DNA of 22,012 nt, taken from a virus. Under the pieces are notes generated by a model. It was not told where the DNA came from, did no database searches, and saw only the letters and a program-made list of their open reading frames with translations. Position 1 is the first letter of the stretch. Each line of letters opens with the position of its first letter. Of this stretch, positions 7,949-14,870 are shown piece after piece. The stretch is taken from positions 64,001 through 86,012 of IMG/VR virus record IMGVR_UViG_3300043015_002666. One strand, given 5' to 3'. A program made the position numbers and the translations under genes.

Positions 7949-7976
7949 GCCACCTCTAACCGGGTGGCTTTTTTTT
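7949..7976 (+). terminator. Plus-strand rho-independent terminator without an obvious gene
   Basis: GCCACC / GGTGGC stem with an 8-base loop, followed by eight Ts on the plus strand. The minus-strand side of the stem lacks a T run, so it is directional. It ends two bases before the stop of the minus-strand 97-aa gene. It could end a small RNA or protect the baseplate operon from antisense transcription. Confidence 0.75.
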
Positions 7977-7978
7977 AT

Positions 7979-8272
7979 CTATACGAAATACACTTCTAGG
8001 CCCGTTACGCGCTCTACATAGTTCACCACATTAGCGCCACGCTGCATCCCTAGCCTTATCTTGCCGGTGATTGTCTCGCCGTTCACAAAGTAAATCTCGT
8101 TTTGTTTTTCGGACCAATGCACTTCCTGAAACGCATAGGAGTAAGGCCCAAAGTGAAAGTAATACAGACCTTTAATGGCCGACGGCTTAATGATGCCTCT
8201 TGGTCGGTTAAACCAGTAAAACGCCACCATTAAGACCGCGCAAAACAGCAAAGATAGATAAAGTTCGTTCAT
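7979..8272 (-). CDS. Small membrane protein, 97 aa, upstream of lysis genes
   Basis: One N-terminal transmembrane helix is visible (about residues 4-21, ending FYWFNRPRG), followed by a basic stop-transfer and a soluble beta-rich domain of about 70 residues with aromatic content (GLYYFHFGPYSYAF) and 'NGETITGKIRLGMQRG'. No lipobox is present, so it is not an evident outer-membrane spanin. The gene lies just before the endolysin in transcription order and has its own copy of the recurring promoter motif. A role in lysis or membrane modification is possible by position only. The start at ATG 8272 follows AGG at about 10 bases. Confidence 0.7.
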   Translation of the reverse strand: MNELYLSLLFCAVLMVAFYWFNRPRGIIKPSAIKGLYYFHFGPYSYAFQEVHWSEKQNEIYFVNGETITGKIRLGMQRGANVVNYVERVTGLEVYFV

Positions 8273-8318
8273 TTAAAAATACCTAAATTGGGGAGCAATA
8301 TTGGCATTGTATCAGAAC

Positions 8319-8330
8319 TTATTAGTAATG
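8319..8330 (-). promoter_or_regulatory. Candidate late promoter/regulator element upstream of 97-aa gene
   Basis: The minus-strand sequence CATTACTAATAA differs at two positions from the AATTCCTAATAA form. It overlaps the tandem stop codons (TAATAA) of the upstream 255-aa gene and ends 46 bases before the next start. Confidence 0.45.
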
Positions 8331-9089
8331 CTTGAAGACTTCCTTCGTTGCCGGTCCAATATCCGGCCTGTCCACCTGATTACTCGCAATCGTAAAGGTT
8401 ACTGCCTTCTCAAAGTACTCCAATGCTAACGCGCGCTTGCTGGTGGCCTCTTGCGTCATGGTCCCTATTGCATTCGCTGCATTGCCTACCTTGCCTATCT
8501 CGGCCTCAAGTACGGTCGCATGCGCCAGACAGCGGTTTTTCTGGTCTTGGGTAAGCGGTACCGGGTAACGCACCTCTGACTCTGTTCCGTCCGGGTTTGG
8601 TACCGATACCGGATCAGGCCATACCGAAGCGTTAATCTCAGTCATCAGGGTTTGCGTACTGGCTAAGTGCGCTTGCACATCACTAATGGCCTGTTCTAAC
8701 GCGGCGATCTCTGGTTTGCTGGTAATGGGTAAGATGGACGGCCAAATCGTGTCATTCTCTCTCCCTTCAACAATCCGGTAGACCTTCGCCCCTTGGGACA
8801 CCTGCTCTAAATCGGTTGGCTCACTGGCAAGCGTGATATAGCCATTCCATCCGGGCAATTTACTAGCGGCCAAACTGAGCTCACCTGATAACGCCAGAAT
8901 CGCATCAGGAAGGCGTTTAACACCATCACTGGTATAATCGGCCTCGGATTCCACCGTTGCGCTGTAGGACGGCCCCACGGAGCCAGAAACCGACAGTAAC
9001 GCTAAACCCTTAGTTAAGTTCTCCGCCTCAACCAAGCCACCAGCATCATAAAAGCTAATAAAGCTTTCTACCTTGTCCTCTGTAATCAT
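8322..9089 (-). CDS. Hypothetical tail/baseplate-associated protein, 255 aa
   Basis: Last gene of the baseplate operon, nine bases after the PAAR gene with a strong AGGAAAAG site. The N-terminal half is mixed and hydrophilic (YDAGGLVEAENLTKGLALLS). Residues about 128-155 form a likely coiled helix (EIAALEQAISDVQAHLASTQTLMTE), and a second helical region runs from about 175 to 235. It ends in RPDIGPATKEVFKHY. I recognise no domain. Position directly after the spike tip suggests a baseplate, wedge or tail-fibre-attachment component. Confidence 0.7.
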   Translation of the reverse strand: MITEDKVESFISFYDAGGLVEAENLTKGLALLSVSGSVGPSYSATVESEADYTSDGVKRLPDAILALSGELSLAASKLPGWNGYITLASEPTDLEQVSQGAKVYRIVEGRENDTIWPSILPITSKPEIAALEQAISDVQAHLASTQTLMTEINASVWPDPVSVPNPDGTESEVRYPVPLTQDQKNRCLAHATVLEAEIGKVGNAANAIGTMTQEATSKRALALEYFEKAVTFTIASNQVDRPDIGPATKEVFKHY

Positions 9090-9097
9090 TGCTTTTC

Positions 9098-9382
9098 CTA
9101 GTCAATCGTAAATAAATCTTGCCCGGAGACAATCACCGCTCCGCACGCCATCGGATCGCCAACAAGGGCCATGGCTACCCCGTTCACCGTCAGCAAGGCC
9201 GATCCCACATTCACGCCAACGTGTGGCGGATTATCGGGCTTGGTGTGCATCACACTGATATCGGACGTTTTTGATAATGGCGTCCCGTTCACGGTAAAAA
9301 GTGGCTCTCCTGTTACCACCACGCCCGGACTGAATCCATCATGGCCCGAATCCACGGACCCCACATGGCATACTGCTGGCAT
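9098..9382 (-). CDS. PAAR-domain spike tip protein
   Basis: PAAR proteins form the sharp cone on the tip of the central tail spike, usually held by a metal ion. This 94-aa protein has the expected short repeats of strands with Gly/Pro turns: MPAVCHVGSVDSGHDG, 'VTGEPLFTVNGTPLS', 'HTKPDNPPHVGVNVG' and 'LLTVNGVAMALVGDPMACG'. C and H residues near the N-terminus (C5, H6), in the middle and in 'DPMACG' are suitable metal ligands. ATG 9382 is preferred over the GTG one codon upstream because AAGGAG lies 6 bases before it. It follows the OB-fold spike gene directly, so the tip is made next to its attachment partner. Confidence 0.9.
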   Translation of the reverse strand: MPAVCHVGSVDSGHDGFSPGVVVTGEPLFTVNGTPLSKTSDISVMHTKPDNPPHVGVNVGSALLTVNGVAMALVGDPMACGAVIVSGQDLFTID

Positions 9383-9392
9383 CACTTACTCC

Positions 9393-10133
9393 TTATCCTA
9401 GCTTCCATGGTGCCGCTGCTGCGATCACCGCAAAGTTACCACCGGCCTGAAGGTTGACGTTGCCACCAGCCACCAAATTAAGATCCGCACTCGCCTCAAC
9501 CGTTGCGGCCCCATCGGATTTAATGATTGCATCCCCTTTCACGTTAATGGTGAGCTTGCCGGTGTACTGCTCGGTTTTGTTCCCGGTCGCACTTTCAAAC
9601 GCGTTACCTTCTGTATGGATCACCATTTGGCCGTCGCTTGTTACCTCGATAGCGGTACCCGTTGCCTTATGCGTCAGAGAATAACCCCCGCTGGCGGTTC
9701 GATGCTCACGCAGTCCAAATCGGTCATACAGGTAGTCTTTTCGGTCATAAATCGCCGGTTTTGGTTCACCTTCGGCCCGTTTTGGTTCATACGCGGTCCC
9801 GTTCACCTCGTCAGGCAGGTAAGAGGTAAGATCCGGGGCGTAGTACAGACTCCCGGTTATACGCGGGTACCGGGTATCGCCGTTCCTTGGAAAATCGACC
9901 CATACGTAATCACCGGGTTCGACTGGCAAAACGTGACCATTGGAAGGCTTCGCGCCAATTGGCAGCAAAAACTCAGCCCACGGCAAATCACCATCGCGCA
10001 CCGCGTCCCATAACTTAATCAGTCGAATGCTTGCCATATAAATCCCATCAGGATGGCTGACGTTCACGACTTGGGCCTGATAACTCCCATTAAGGCGATT
10101 AGTTACATTGGTTCGCCCTTGCTGCTCTCTCAT
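9393..10133 (-). CDS. Baseplate central spike protein (gpV/gp5-like, OB-fold plus beta-helix)
   Basis: This 246-aa protein forms the trimeric spike that pierces the cell envelope. The N-terminal 115 residues form the OB-fold (VNVSHPDGIYMASIRLI... ILLPIGAKPS-like core 'EFLLPIGAKPSNG' and 'PGDYVWVDFPRNGDTRYPRITGSLYY'). The C-terminal part, from about residue 150, is repetitive with short hydrophobic strands (LTHKATGTAIEV, GKLTINVKGDAIIKS, LNLVAGGNVNLQAGGN), as expected of a triple-stranded beta-helix. There is no lysozyme domain, unlike T4 gp5. It overlaps the hub gene by four bases (ATGA), and the PAAR tip follows. A strong GAGG site precedes ATG 10133. Confidence 0.85.
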   Translation of the reverse strand: MREQQGRTNVTNRLNGSYQAQVVNVSHPDGIYMASIRLIKLWDAVRDGDLPWAEFLLPIGAKPSNGHVLPVEPGDYVWVDFPRNGDTRYPRITGSLYYAPDLTSYLPDEVNGTAYEPKRAEGEPKPAIYDRKDYLYDRFGLREHRTASGGYSLTHKATGTAIEVTSDGQMVIHTEGNAFESATGNKTEQYTGKLTINVKGDAIIKSDGAATVEASADLNLVAGGNVNLQAGGNFAVIAAAAPWKLG

Positions 10134-11116
10134 AGATTGACCTCACCTAGCTCTACGCGGCATTGATAGCGGTTGCCCTGCTCATAATGCGTTACGGTAT
10201 TAACCAGCATCTTTTCGGGTAACGCCTCGTTTAACTGCTCTTCGGGCATCATCTTATGAAAGAGGACAGACAACACACTAAGCGGCTGAACTTTAGAATT
10301 TCCCGCCAGTTCCACATCGAGCAACGGCACGATAGAAATATGCTGATTGTTTAACGCCTTGATCTGCTCAACACTGACCAACGTGGGCGCACCACTGGAC
10401 CCGTTCACGGCAGATTGCATCCCGGCGACGGTATCCCAACTCACATACGACTTATTGAGAATGCGCTGATCAAGGTATCGCTCGCCTAACATGGTGTAAC
10501 GGGCAAAGCTGTACTCTGCATTTGGGTTCCCGTTCTCGATGCGCAAATCCTCTTCCATGGAGAGTTTCTTTAGCGACTTAAAGTAGACCGTACCCCGTGC
10601 AATGAAGCACACCGAGCCGTAATCCCTTGCCATTGAGCGAATAAGCCTTGCTGGTGGCACACCCGGCAACAAGTGATAGGTACCGCCCCGCTCGTAGCTG
10701 TCCACATCGAGCTTAAGCCCCGGCAGTAAGGCTGCGAGAATGTCTTTCGGCTGCTTTCTGGAAAAGAACTGCGGTTCAATGGCCGGTTGTTTCAGGCTGT
10801 GCGTCGCCTTCGAAAAGGCATTAATGATCAACATGCCGTCTTTGACTTCAGGTTTCGCCACGACAAACGTATCTATCCAGACCTCATCACCCCGCGAGCC
10901 CGGATCAGCAAACGTGACCACCAGCTCGGCCCCTTCTTCCAATCCGTATTCATCCCGATAGGTACCGGCTTGGTCCATTAGGGTAAGAATGAGCTTTACC
11001 CCTTCCATGCTCGCATTCTCGATGTAGGCGCAAGACTGGATATGAGCCATGTATATGTCTTCGTCTTGCACCGTGACCTTTTGGACAAGGAAGTATTCGC
11101 GCTCTTGATTACTCAA
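10130..11116 (-). CDS. Baseplate hub protein (gp27/gpD-like)
   Basis: The protein of about 329 aa forms the ring that links the tail tube to the spike. It shows the hub pattern of beta-rich tube-like domains: 'IQSCAYIENASMEGVKLILTLMD', 'GAELVVTFADPGSRGDEVWIDTFVV', a middle 'GGTYHLLPGVPPARLIRSMARDYGSVCFIARGTVYFKSL' and a C-terminal 'VNTVTHYEQGNRYQCRVELGEVNL'. Position directly before the spike and PAAR genes is typical. Start choice: no ATG fits. TTG 11116 is chosen because GGAGG lies 9 bases before it; the GTG at 11125 is butted against that site. Either start overlaps the upstream gene. The call rests on fold pattern and synteny. Confidence 0.75.
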   Translation of the reverse strand: MSNQEREYFLVQKVTVQDEDIYMAHIQSCAYIENASMEGVKLILTLMDQAGTYRDEYGLEEGAELVVTFADPGSRGDEVWIDTFVVAKPEVKDGMLIINAFSKATHSLKQPAIEPQFFSRKQPKDILAALLPGLKLDVDSYERGGTYHLLPGVPPARLIRSMARDYGSVCFIARGTVYFKSLKKLSMEEDLRIENGNPNAEYSFARYTMLGERYLDQRILNKSYVSWDTVAGMQSAVNGSSGAPTLVSVEQIKALNNQHISIVPLLDVELAGNSKVQPLSVLSVLFHKMMPEEQLNEALPEKMLVNTVTHYEQGNRYQCRVELGEVNL

Positions 11117-11879
11117 TGAGATCACCCTCCATCAAATCGACCAGAATCGGCGTGCGTACCACCTGTTCGGCTTCAAACACTTCTGCTACCACCTCAACAC
11201 TAAACGGCAGGGTTAACACCCGGTTCTCTTCAAAATCGAACTCTTCAGGCATCAATGCTGCTTCCCGGCGTCCCTCAATGGATACATTCACGGTTAACGG
11301 CGCACCGGCTAACATGGTTTTCGCTTGGAAGGTGTGCTTTAGCCCCTGCTTAGTGTGGCGAATCCACATCATCAGACCGAGCGCCAAGCGGTTCAGTGTT
11401 GGTCGGTTCCACGCCACGGCCTTAATGGTGTAGGTCATTTTCACAAACGACTTGTTTACATGCGCGTAGATCTCGCTTGAATCGTTGGTCATGGCCGCGT
11501 AGTGAGTCAGATCGGTATAATCCGTACCATCAGCAAAGGTAAACCCCGGATCGCGGGAAATCAGCACAGCGGGTAACAGCTCATTACGTGGAATGGCGTT
11601 TTCACCCTGTCCGAGCTTTTTCACCAGCTTACGCACAAAGGTTTGGGTGTCGGGCGTAGAGCCCATATAAATCTTACGATTGGATGGACGGTCCACGAAC
11701 CGGGCAAATTCTTTATTCTCTGGACGTGCGGTATCGGTCACGACAAGCGAGCTCACCACCGCTTTAAAGAAACCGGCTACGGCGCGATCCACATCCTCCA
11801 AATCGGTGTGCTCGGTCATCCCGGTATAGATATCGGCAGGTTCATTAAGAATCAGGGACGTTAAAGGAACTTCACTCAT
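11109..11879 (-). CDS. Hypothetical tail/baseplate structural protein, 256 aa
   Basis: The N-terminal 60 residues are helical. The rest is mixed beta with 'RKIYMGSTPDTQTFVRKLVKKLGQGENAIPR' and two strand-rich regions (FVKMTYTIKAVAWNR; LTVNVSIEGRREAALMPEEF... VLTLPFSVEVVAEVFEAEQVV). The pairing of long strands with the late 'LPFSVEVVAEVFE' segment is reminiscent of tail terminator or baseplate ring proteins, but no family is recognised. It precedes the hub and overlaps it by eight bases. A strong GGAGG site lies 9-10 bases before ATG 11879, only five bases after the preceding stop. Confidence 0.7.
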   Translation of the reverse strand: MSEVPLTSLILNEPADIYTGMTEHTDLEDVDRAVAGFFKAVVSSLVVTDTARPENKEFARFVDRPSNRKIYMGSTPDTQTFVRKLVKKLGQGENAIPRNELLPAVLISRDPGFTFADGTDYTDLTHYAAMTNDSSEIYAHVNKSFVKMTYTIKAVAWNRPTLNRLALGLMMWIRHTKQGLKHTFQAKTMLAGAPLTVNVSIEGRREAALMPEEFDFEENRVLTLPFSVEVVAEVFEAEQVVRTPILVDLMEGDLIE

Positions 11880-11883
11880 TCGG

Positions 11884-12408
11884 TTATACCTCCATATCGT
11901 CTAGCTGATAGAACTTGCGGCCCTTGGCAATCACAATACAGTTATGCTCACGATAAAGCGTGACGTCGTAACGGTAGAAATTTTGCTGAATGAGTCGCGC
12001 GTAGGCTTCAACCGGTTGGTTACGTTGGTAAGTGCCGTCACTGGTGGACCCGGACGCAATACCAGATCGGTTGCCTTCGTCAATCTGGATCAGCAGAAAG
12101 CGAAAGGGAATTCTTGCCAGTTCGGATAAGCCGTCTTGCTCGACGTTTTCAAACGTATTTAAAACGTTGGCACTAACGGCAACGTCAAAAACCCATTCTT
12201 TGAGCTGACCTAGTGAGGTAAAGGTATCGAAATGCTCACTACCCGGTTGGTAATGGTCCACTATCACCGCTTGTCCGTAACGATGATCCACCGGCCCATC
12301 AGGCCAGCCTTTGGAACGCACGTTAATCAGACTACGGACTGAACTCCAATAAGGCACCAGTCGCGGCAGTTTCTTAATACAGTCAGTGACCGTAAAGTTT
12401 TGTTTCAT
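11884..12408 (-). CDS. Hypothetical tail-region protein, 174 aa
   Basis: The protein has an 'LPRLVPYWSSVRSLINVRSKGWPDGPVDH' N-terminus, a central beta-rich region (LKEWVFDVAVSANVLN... IPFRFLLIQIDEGN) and a C-terminus of alternating strands (RYDVTLYREHNCIVIAKGRKFYQLDD). Size and position in the baseplate operon fit a tail completion or terminator protein, but I do not recognise a family. Its ribosome site AGGTGG is good but is paired with GCCACC 16 bases upstream in a hairpin, which may throttle translation. This gene is one of the few in the operon separated from its upstream neighbour by a real gap (49 bases). Confidence 0.7.
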   Translation of the reverse strand: MKQNFTVTDCIKKLPRLVPYWSSVRSLINVRSKGWPDGPVDHRYGQAVIVDHYQPGSEHFDTFTSLGQLKEWVFDVAVSANVLNTFENVEQDGLSELARIPFRFLLIQIDEGNRSGIASGSTSDGTYQRNQPVEAYARLIQQNFYRYDVTLYREHNCIVIAKGRKFYQLDDMEV

Positions 12409-12411
12409 GTT

Positions 12412-12433
12412 GCCACCTGCTTAGCTTGGTGGC
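12412..12433 (-). promoter_or_regulatory. Hairpin masking the ribosome binding site of the 174-aa gene
   Basis: On the minus strand, GCCACC pairs with GGTGGC across a 10-base loop. The second arm is the AGGTGG ribosome binding site, four bases before ATG 12408. The 6-bp GC-rich stem would hide the site until melted by a ribosome or a protein. Confidence 0.45.
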
Positions 12434-12457
12434 GTTGTTCTTAAGCGGGGAGGCTTA

Positions 12458-12814
12458 TTAATCTAACTCAGATACCGGGATGCAGGGTATTCCTATTCGT
12501 TCGGCATAGGTCTTTTCTGACAGTGCACCTTTGGAATGCTGGTACCCATCCAGTAAAGCTACCACGTCGGCAGCTCGCAGCATGGCAATGCCAATATCCA
12601 TATAAGCGGCATCCGTCAGACCTAGCGGCAGTATGGCCGGGTTTAATACGATGTAACCACGTTCTGCAAGCTCACTAGCAAGCTGGTTAAACGCGGCGTG
12701 GTTGTAGTTCTCCAATCCCGTCATAGGACCAGAGATATAAACGACGGGCTTTTTAGCTGGTGGCTTAGGCGCTGCGCCCTCTGGTTCTTGCTGCACTGCG
12801 ATGCGATCAATCAT
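12458..12814 (-). CDS. DUF4406 protein (nucleoside deoxyribosyltransferase-like fold)
   Basis: This 118-aa protein has a 25-residue Pro/Ala linker-like start followed by a complete DUF4406 domain: VVYISGPMTGLENYN (residues about 24-38), a middle 'LAERGYIVLNPAILPLG' and 'MLRAADVVALLDGYQHSKGALSEKTYAERIGIPCI'. These match the glycosyl-binding loop, the sheet and the S-x-GA-x-x-E segment that in related 2-deoxyribosyltransferases holds the catalytic Glu. The family is common in phages; its activity is mostly unproven. It is embedded in the baseplate operon, and its start shares an A with the previous stop (TAATG). It probably acts in the cytoplasm on nucleotides or nucleotide signals rather than in the virion, but that is inference. 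Confidence 0.85.
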   Translation of the reverse strand: MIDRIAVQQEPEGAAPKPPAKKPVVYISGPMTGLENYNHAAFNQLASELAERGYIVLNPAILPLGLTDAAYMDIGIAMLRAADVVALLDGYQHSKGALSEKTYAERIGIPCIPVSELD

Positions 12815-13404
12815 TATAGGTACGTCACTCCGTTATTCTCTGTCATGGTATCTTCTGTGATATCACTTGTGGTATCTGAACTGGTATCACTACTGTTATC
12901 TGGCGTGATATCGCTAGGGGTATCGGCGGAGAAATCACGCATAGGCACGCACGCGTAGAGACTACCGACATTCGCCGTGCCAAAGCCTAAGATTTGTTGC
13001 ACGTACCAGTACACCGTCCTTATACCGTCGGCGGTTTCTTCGTCCCACTCAAGCGCGGACCCACGCGGCACACTATCACTGGCAATGCGCAGCAATAACA
13101 CCCCGTCACCTTCACCTAAATTGGCCTCTCCGCTGTCCTGAACAAAGAAAGACTCCATCTCGTCCGGGCATTCCAATACCGCAACACGTTCGTAATCGTC
13201 GTACTCCAAAGTTTCTTGGTTGACGTCTACGTTGATCACCTGTTGCTCTTCGTAGTTCTCGCCACCAGCATCAATACTTTTGGTTGGCCGGTACAGGAAC
13301 GCCTCAAACGAATCAGGAGAAAGCGCAATCGCATTCATCCAGTCGCGCCTTACTGCGGCGTTTAGTGCCTCATGACCGTTAAATCTGGCTTTTCTTACTG
13401 TCAC
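12814..13404 (-). CDS. Hypothetical baseplate-operon protein with tetrapeptide-repeat tail, 196 aa
   Basis: The first 160 residues are an ordinary globular domain (FNGHEALNAAVRRDWMNAIALSP... YDDYERVAVLECPDEMESFFVQD... TVYWYVQQILGFGTANVGSLYACVPMRDF). Residues 161-188 are seven copies of a D-x-x-(S/P/E/T) tetrapeptide encoded by a 12-bp minisatellite, giving an acidic, flexible tail. It begins with GTG at 13404, overlapping the upstream stop as GTGA, with AAGGG about 8 bases upstream. No family is recognised. The position suggests a head-tail connector, wedge or adaptor protein. Confidence 0.7.
   Translation of the reverse strand: MTVRKARFNGHEALNAAVRRDWMNAIALSPDSFEAFLYRPTKSIDAGGENYEEQQVINVDVNQETLEYDDYERVAVLECPDEMESFFVQDSGEANLGEGDGVLLLRIASDSVPRGSALEWDEETADGIRTVYWYVQQILGFGTANVGSLYACVPMRDFSADTPSDITPDNSSDTSSDTTSDITEDTMTENNGVTYL
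12841..12924 (-). repeat. 12-bp coding minisatellite, seven units
   Basis: Seven consecutive 12-base units, each starting GATA(C/T/A)C or GATAAC, encode DTPS DITP DNSS DTSS DTTS DITE DTMT. Units differ at up to half their positions, mostly in the last six bases, but never lose the Asp codon or the reading frame. Confidence 0.75.
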
Positions 13405-14546
13405 TTCAATAGCCCTTTCAAGTTGGATTCAGATACATTCATTTGCTTGGCATAATCTTTAATGGCCTGTGTTCGGCTCTTACCTTGGGCCTTGTAGCCA
13501 TCATTGAAGGCGTTAAAGCCAAAGCGGATCATGTCTTTCATTTGGGAGAGCTGGTTTTGCTGCTTGCGTATCTTGCGCGCTTGGCGTTTTAGCTTGTCGC
13601 CGGTGCGTGCTTGAGAGGCGAGCTTGCGCTCTAGTGCCTTTTGGGCCTTCTCGTACTTGGCAAAGTCTCGATCTGCTTTGTTGCGGTCGGTCTGTTTCCC
13701 CCGGTTCGCACGGCGAATTTGCGCTTGTGTCTTTTCGTCAATAAACTCGGTCCGGTTATCACTGCCAAATCCCACCTTATCGGCTTGCTTTTTCATCTTC
13801 GGTGCAAGCTGACGCTGGACTGAAGGCGTTTGCAGCATACGGGTAGCACGCAGGATGTGCTTACAGGCCACACCGGCGAGCTCCGGGTTTCGGATCTTAG
13901 GAAAAGAAAACTCAGAAGGCGGCGTGATCTGGTAATTGCCCATCGTGGCGATATAGCGGTACCAGTACTGGTGGCGACCACAATCACAATCAATCGAAAT
14001 ACGACCGGCACACGCAGCCTTTACCGCTTTGTCATAGCTTCCATCTGGTGGATCGGCCATGTAGTCGTCCCACTCTTCCAAGCGGATTTTGACCCGGTGA
14101 TGTTGGTGCTTAGACACTTGCGAGGCATCCACCGACATAATGAGCTCATTGCCCTTAATTCCCTTCAGGTTGGCCCACTGGACCCCGGTCCCATCGTCTA
14201 CCCGGTTATTCGAGCGGTCGATATCCACTTGTCGGGAGTTTTTTACCAAGAACGCGTACACAATCCCCGCCGTGCGCGAGTCGTACTTTTTGGCCGCGTG
14301 CTTACGGTTCTTATCGAATTCCTGAAGATCGGCTTTAGTAAAGCGCATTCCCTTGGCTTTCTCACCAAGTGCCTTTAGCGCCTTACTGGTTGGATTGGTG
14401 AAGGTTCCCCGGTTTAAGGTCCGCTTGGCATTACGGCGGTTTTTCTTTTGGGCCTTCTCTATCTGGTTAAAGAGCTGGTTAAACTTCTTGGCCGTTAAGC
14501 CTGAAGAGTCAAACGCTCCGCTATCGAGCTTTTCAAACGTCGGCAT
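13401..14546 (-). CDS. Virion-region protein with SWIM-like Cys/His set, 381 aa
   Basis: Three parts are visible. Residues 1-95 are very basic (KKNRRNAKRTLNRG, RKHAAKKYDSR). Residues about 97-235 form a compact domain that ends in a C187-x-C189 ... C228-x-H230 arrangement, as in SWIM zinc fingers, with 'GRHQYWYRYIATMGNYQ' and 'FPKIRNPELAGVACKH' between and around the ligands. Residues about 275-340 are a Lys/Arg/Gln-rich coiled coil. Similar Cys/His-bearing proteins occur in structural clusters of other large myoviruses, from memory. SWIM fingers usually contact nucleic acid or protein. The gene sits early in the baseplate operon, four bases after the gp53-like gene and overlapping the next by four. 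Its function is unknown. Confidence 0.75.
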   Translation of the reverse strand: MPTFEKLDSGAFDSSGLTAKKFNQLFNQIEKAQKKNRRNAKRTLNRGTFTNPTSKALKALGEKAKGMRFTKADLQEFDKNRKHAAKKYDSRTAGIVYAFLVKNSRQVDIDRSNNRVDDGTGVQWANLKGIKGNELIMSVDASQVSKHQHHRVKIRLEEWDDYMADPPDGSYDKAVKAACAGRISIDCDCGRHQYWYRYIATMGNYQITPPSEFSFPKIRNPELAGVACKHILRATRMLQTPSVQRQLAPKMKKQADKVGFGSDNRTEFIDEKTQAQIRRANRGKQTDRNKADRDFAKYEKAQKALERKLASQARTGDKLKRQARKIRKQQNQLSQMKDMIRFGFNAFNDGYKAQGKSRTQAIKDYAKQMNVSESNLKGLLK

Positions 14547-14549
14547 ACG

Positions 14550-14870
14550 CTACAGCCCCAAATCATCCATGAACTGGCGCATGGTGCGACGCACCCAAGC
14601 CGCTGGTGGCAGGTAAATACTCTCACCCACCGGCAACGGCTCAGCCATATCATCTTGCTCACACGCCAGCGCCACCAGCCAATCCAGATCGGCAGTACCA
14701 TAAAAACGAAAGCTCACTAAGTCTGGGCGATATTCTTCGTCTTCCTTTAGGTCATACTCGGATAAGTCACTATCGGGCTTGTCCATGTATTCGCTCACCT
14801 GCTGGTAGTACACCGCCCTTAAGATATCGTCCTCGATATTGAGGTCGGACAAACGCGAGAGATCAGCCAT
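14550..14870 (-). CDS. Baseplate wedge protein (gp53-like)
   Basis: This 106-aa protein resembles wedge proteins of the T4 gp53 type and the LysM-like tail protein X. Residues about 45-90 carry the characteristic 'YRPDLVSFRFYGTADLDWLVALACEQDDMAEPLPVGESIYLPP': a position-of-domain motif (FYGT..LDWL) followed by the 'LPVG..I.LP' LysM-like turn. In the virion such proteins clamp wedges around the hub. The N-terminal 40 residues are acidic and helical. It overlaps the upstream gene by 8 bases and uses a GGAGG site inside that gene's last codons. Confidence 0.65.
   Translation of the reverse strand: MADLSRLSDLNIEDDILRAVYYQQVSEYMDKPDSDLSEYDLKEDEEYRPDLVSFRFYGTADLDWLVALACEQDDMAEPLPVGESIYLPPAAWVRRTMRQFMDDLGL

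Larger units (their letters stand above)
7773..7977 (+). ncRNA. Candidate small RNA ending at a plus-strand terminator
   Basis: The 221-base gap between the endolysin and the 97-aa gene has no coding frame, yet ends in a strong plus-strand terminator (7949-7976), although both flanking genes are on the minus strand. Inside are a small hairpin (CCCG TTGA CGGG, near 7850) and, at 7773-7784, TCATTACTAAGG, a degenerate plus-oriented copy of the recurring promoter motif. A short plus transcript antisense to the endolysin leader is the simplest reading. The 5' end is a guess, as no clear promoter could be chosen. A degenerate TTGCAC-17-TACATT pair near 7808-7836 is an alternative. Confidence 0.35.

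Noticed and set aside
12841-12924. Repeat array considered as a CRISPR
   Set aside because: Units are 12 bases, contiguous and in-frame within a gene, with no spacers.
13830-14378. 182-codon plus-strand frame opposite the SWIM-like gene
   Set aside because: It lies wholly antisense to a well-supported gene and has no recognisable domain or start site; a typical shadow of a basic coding region.
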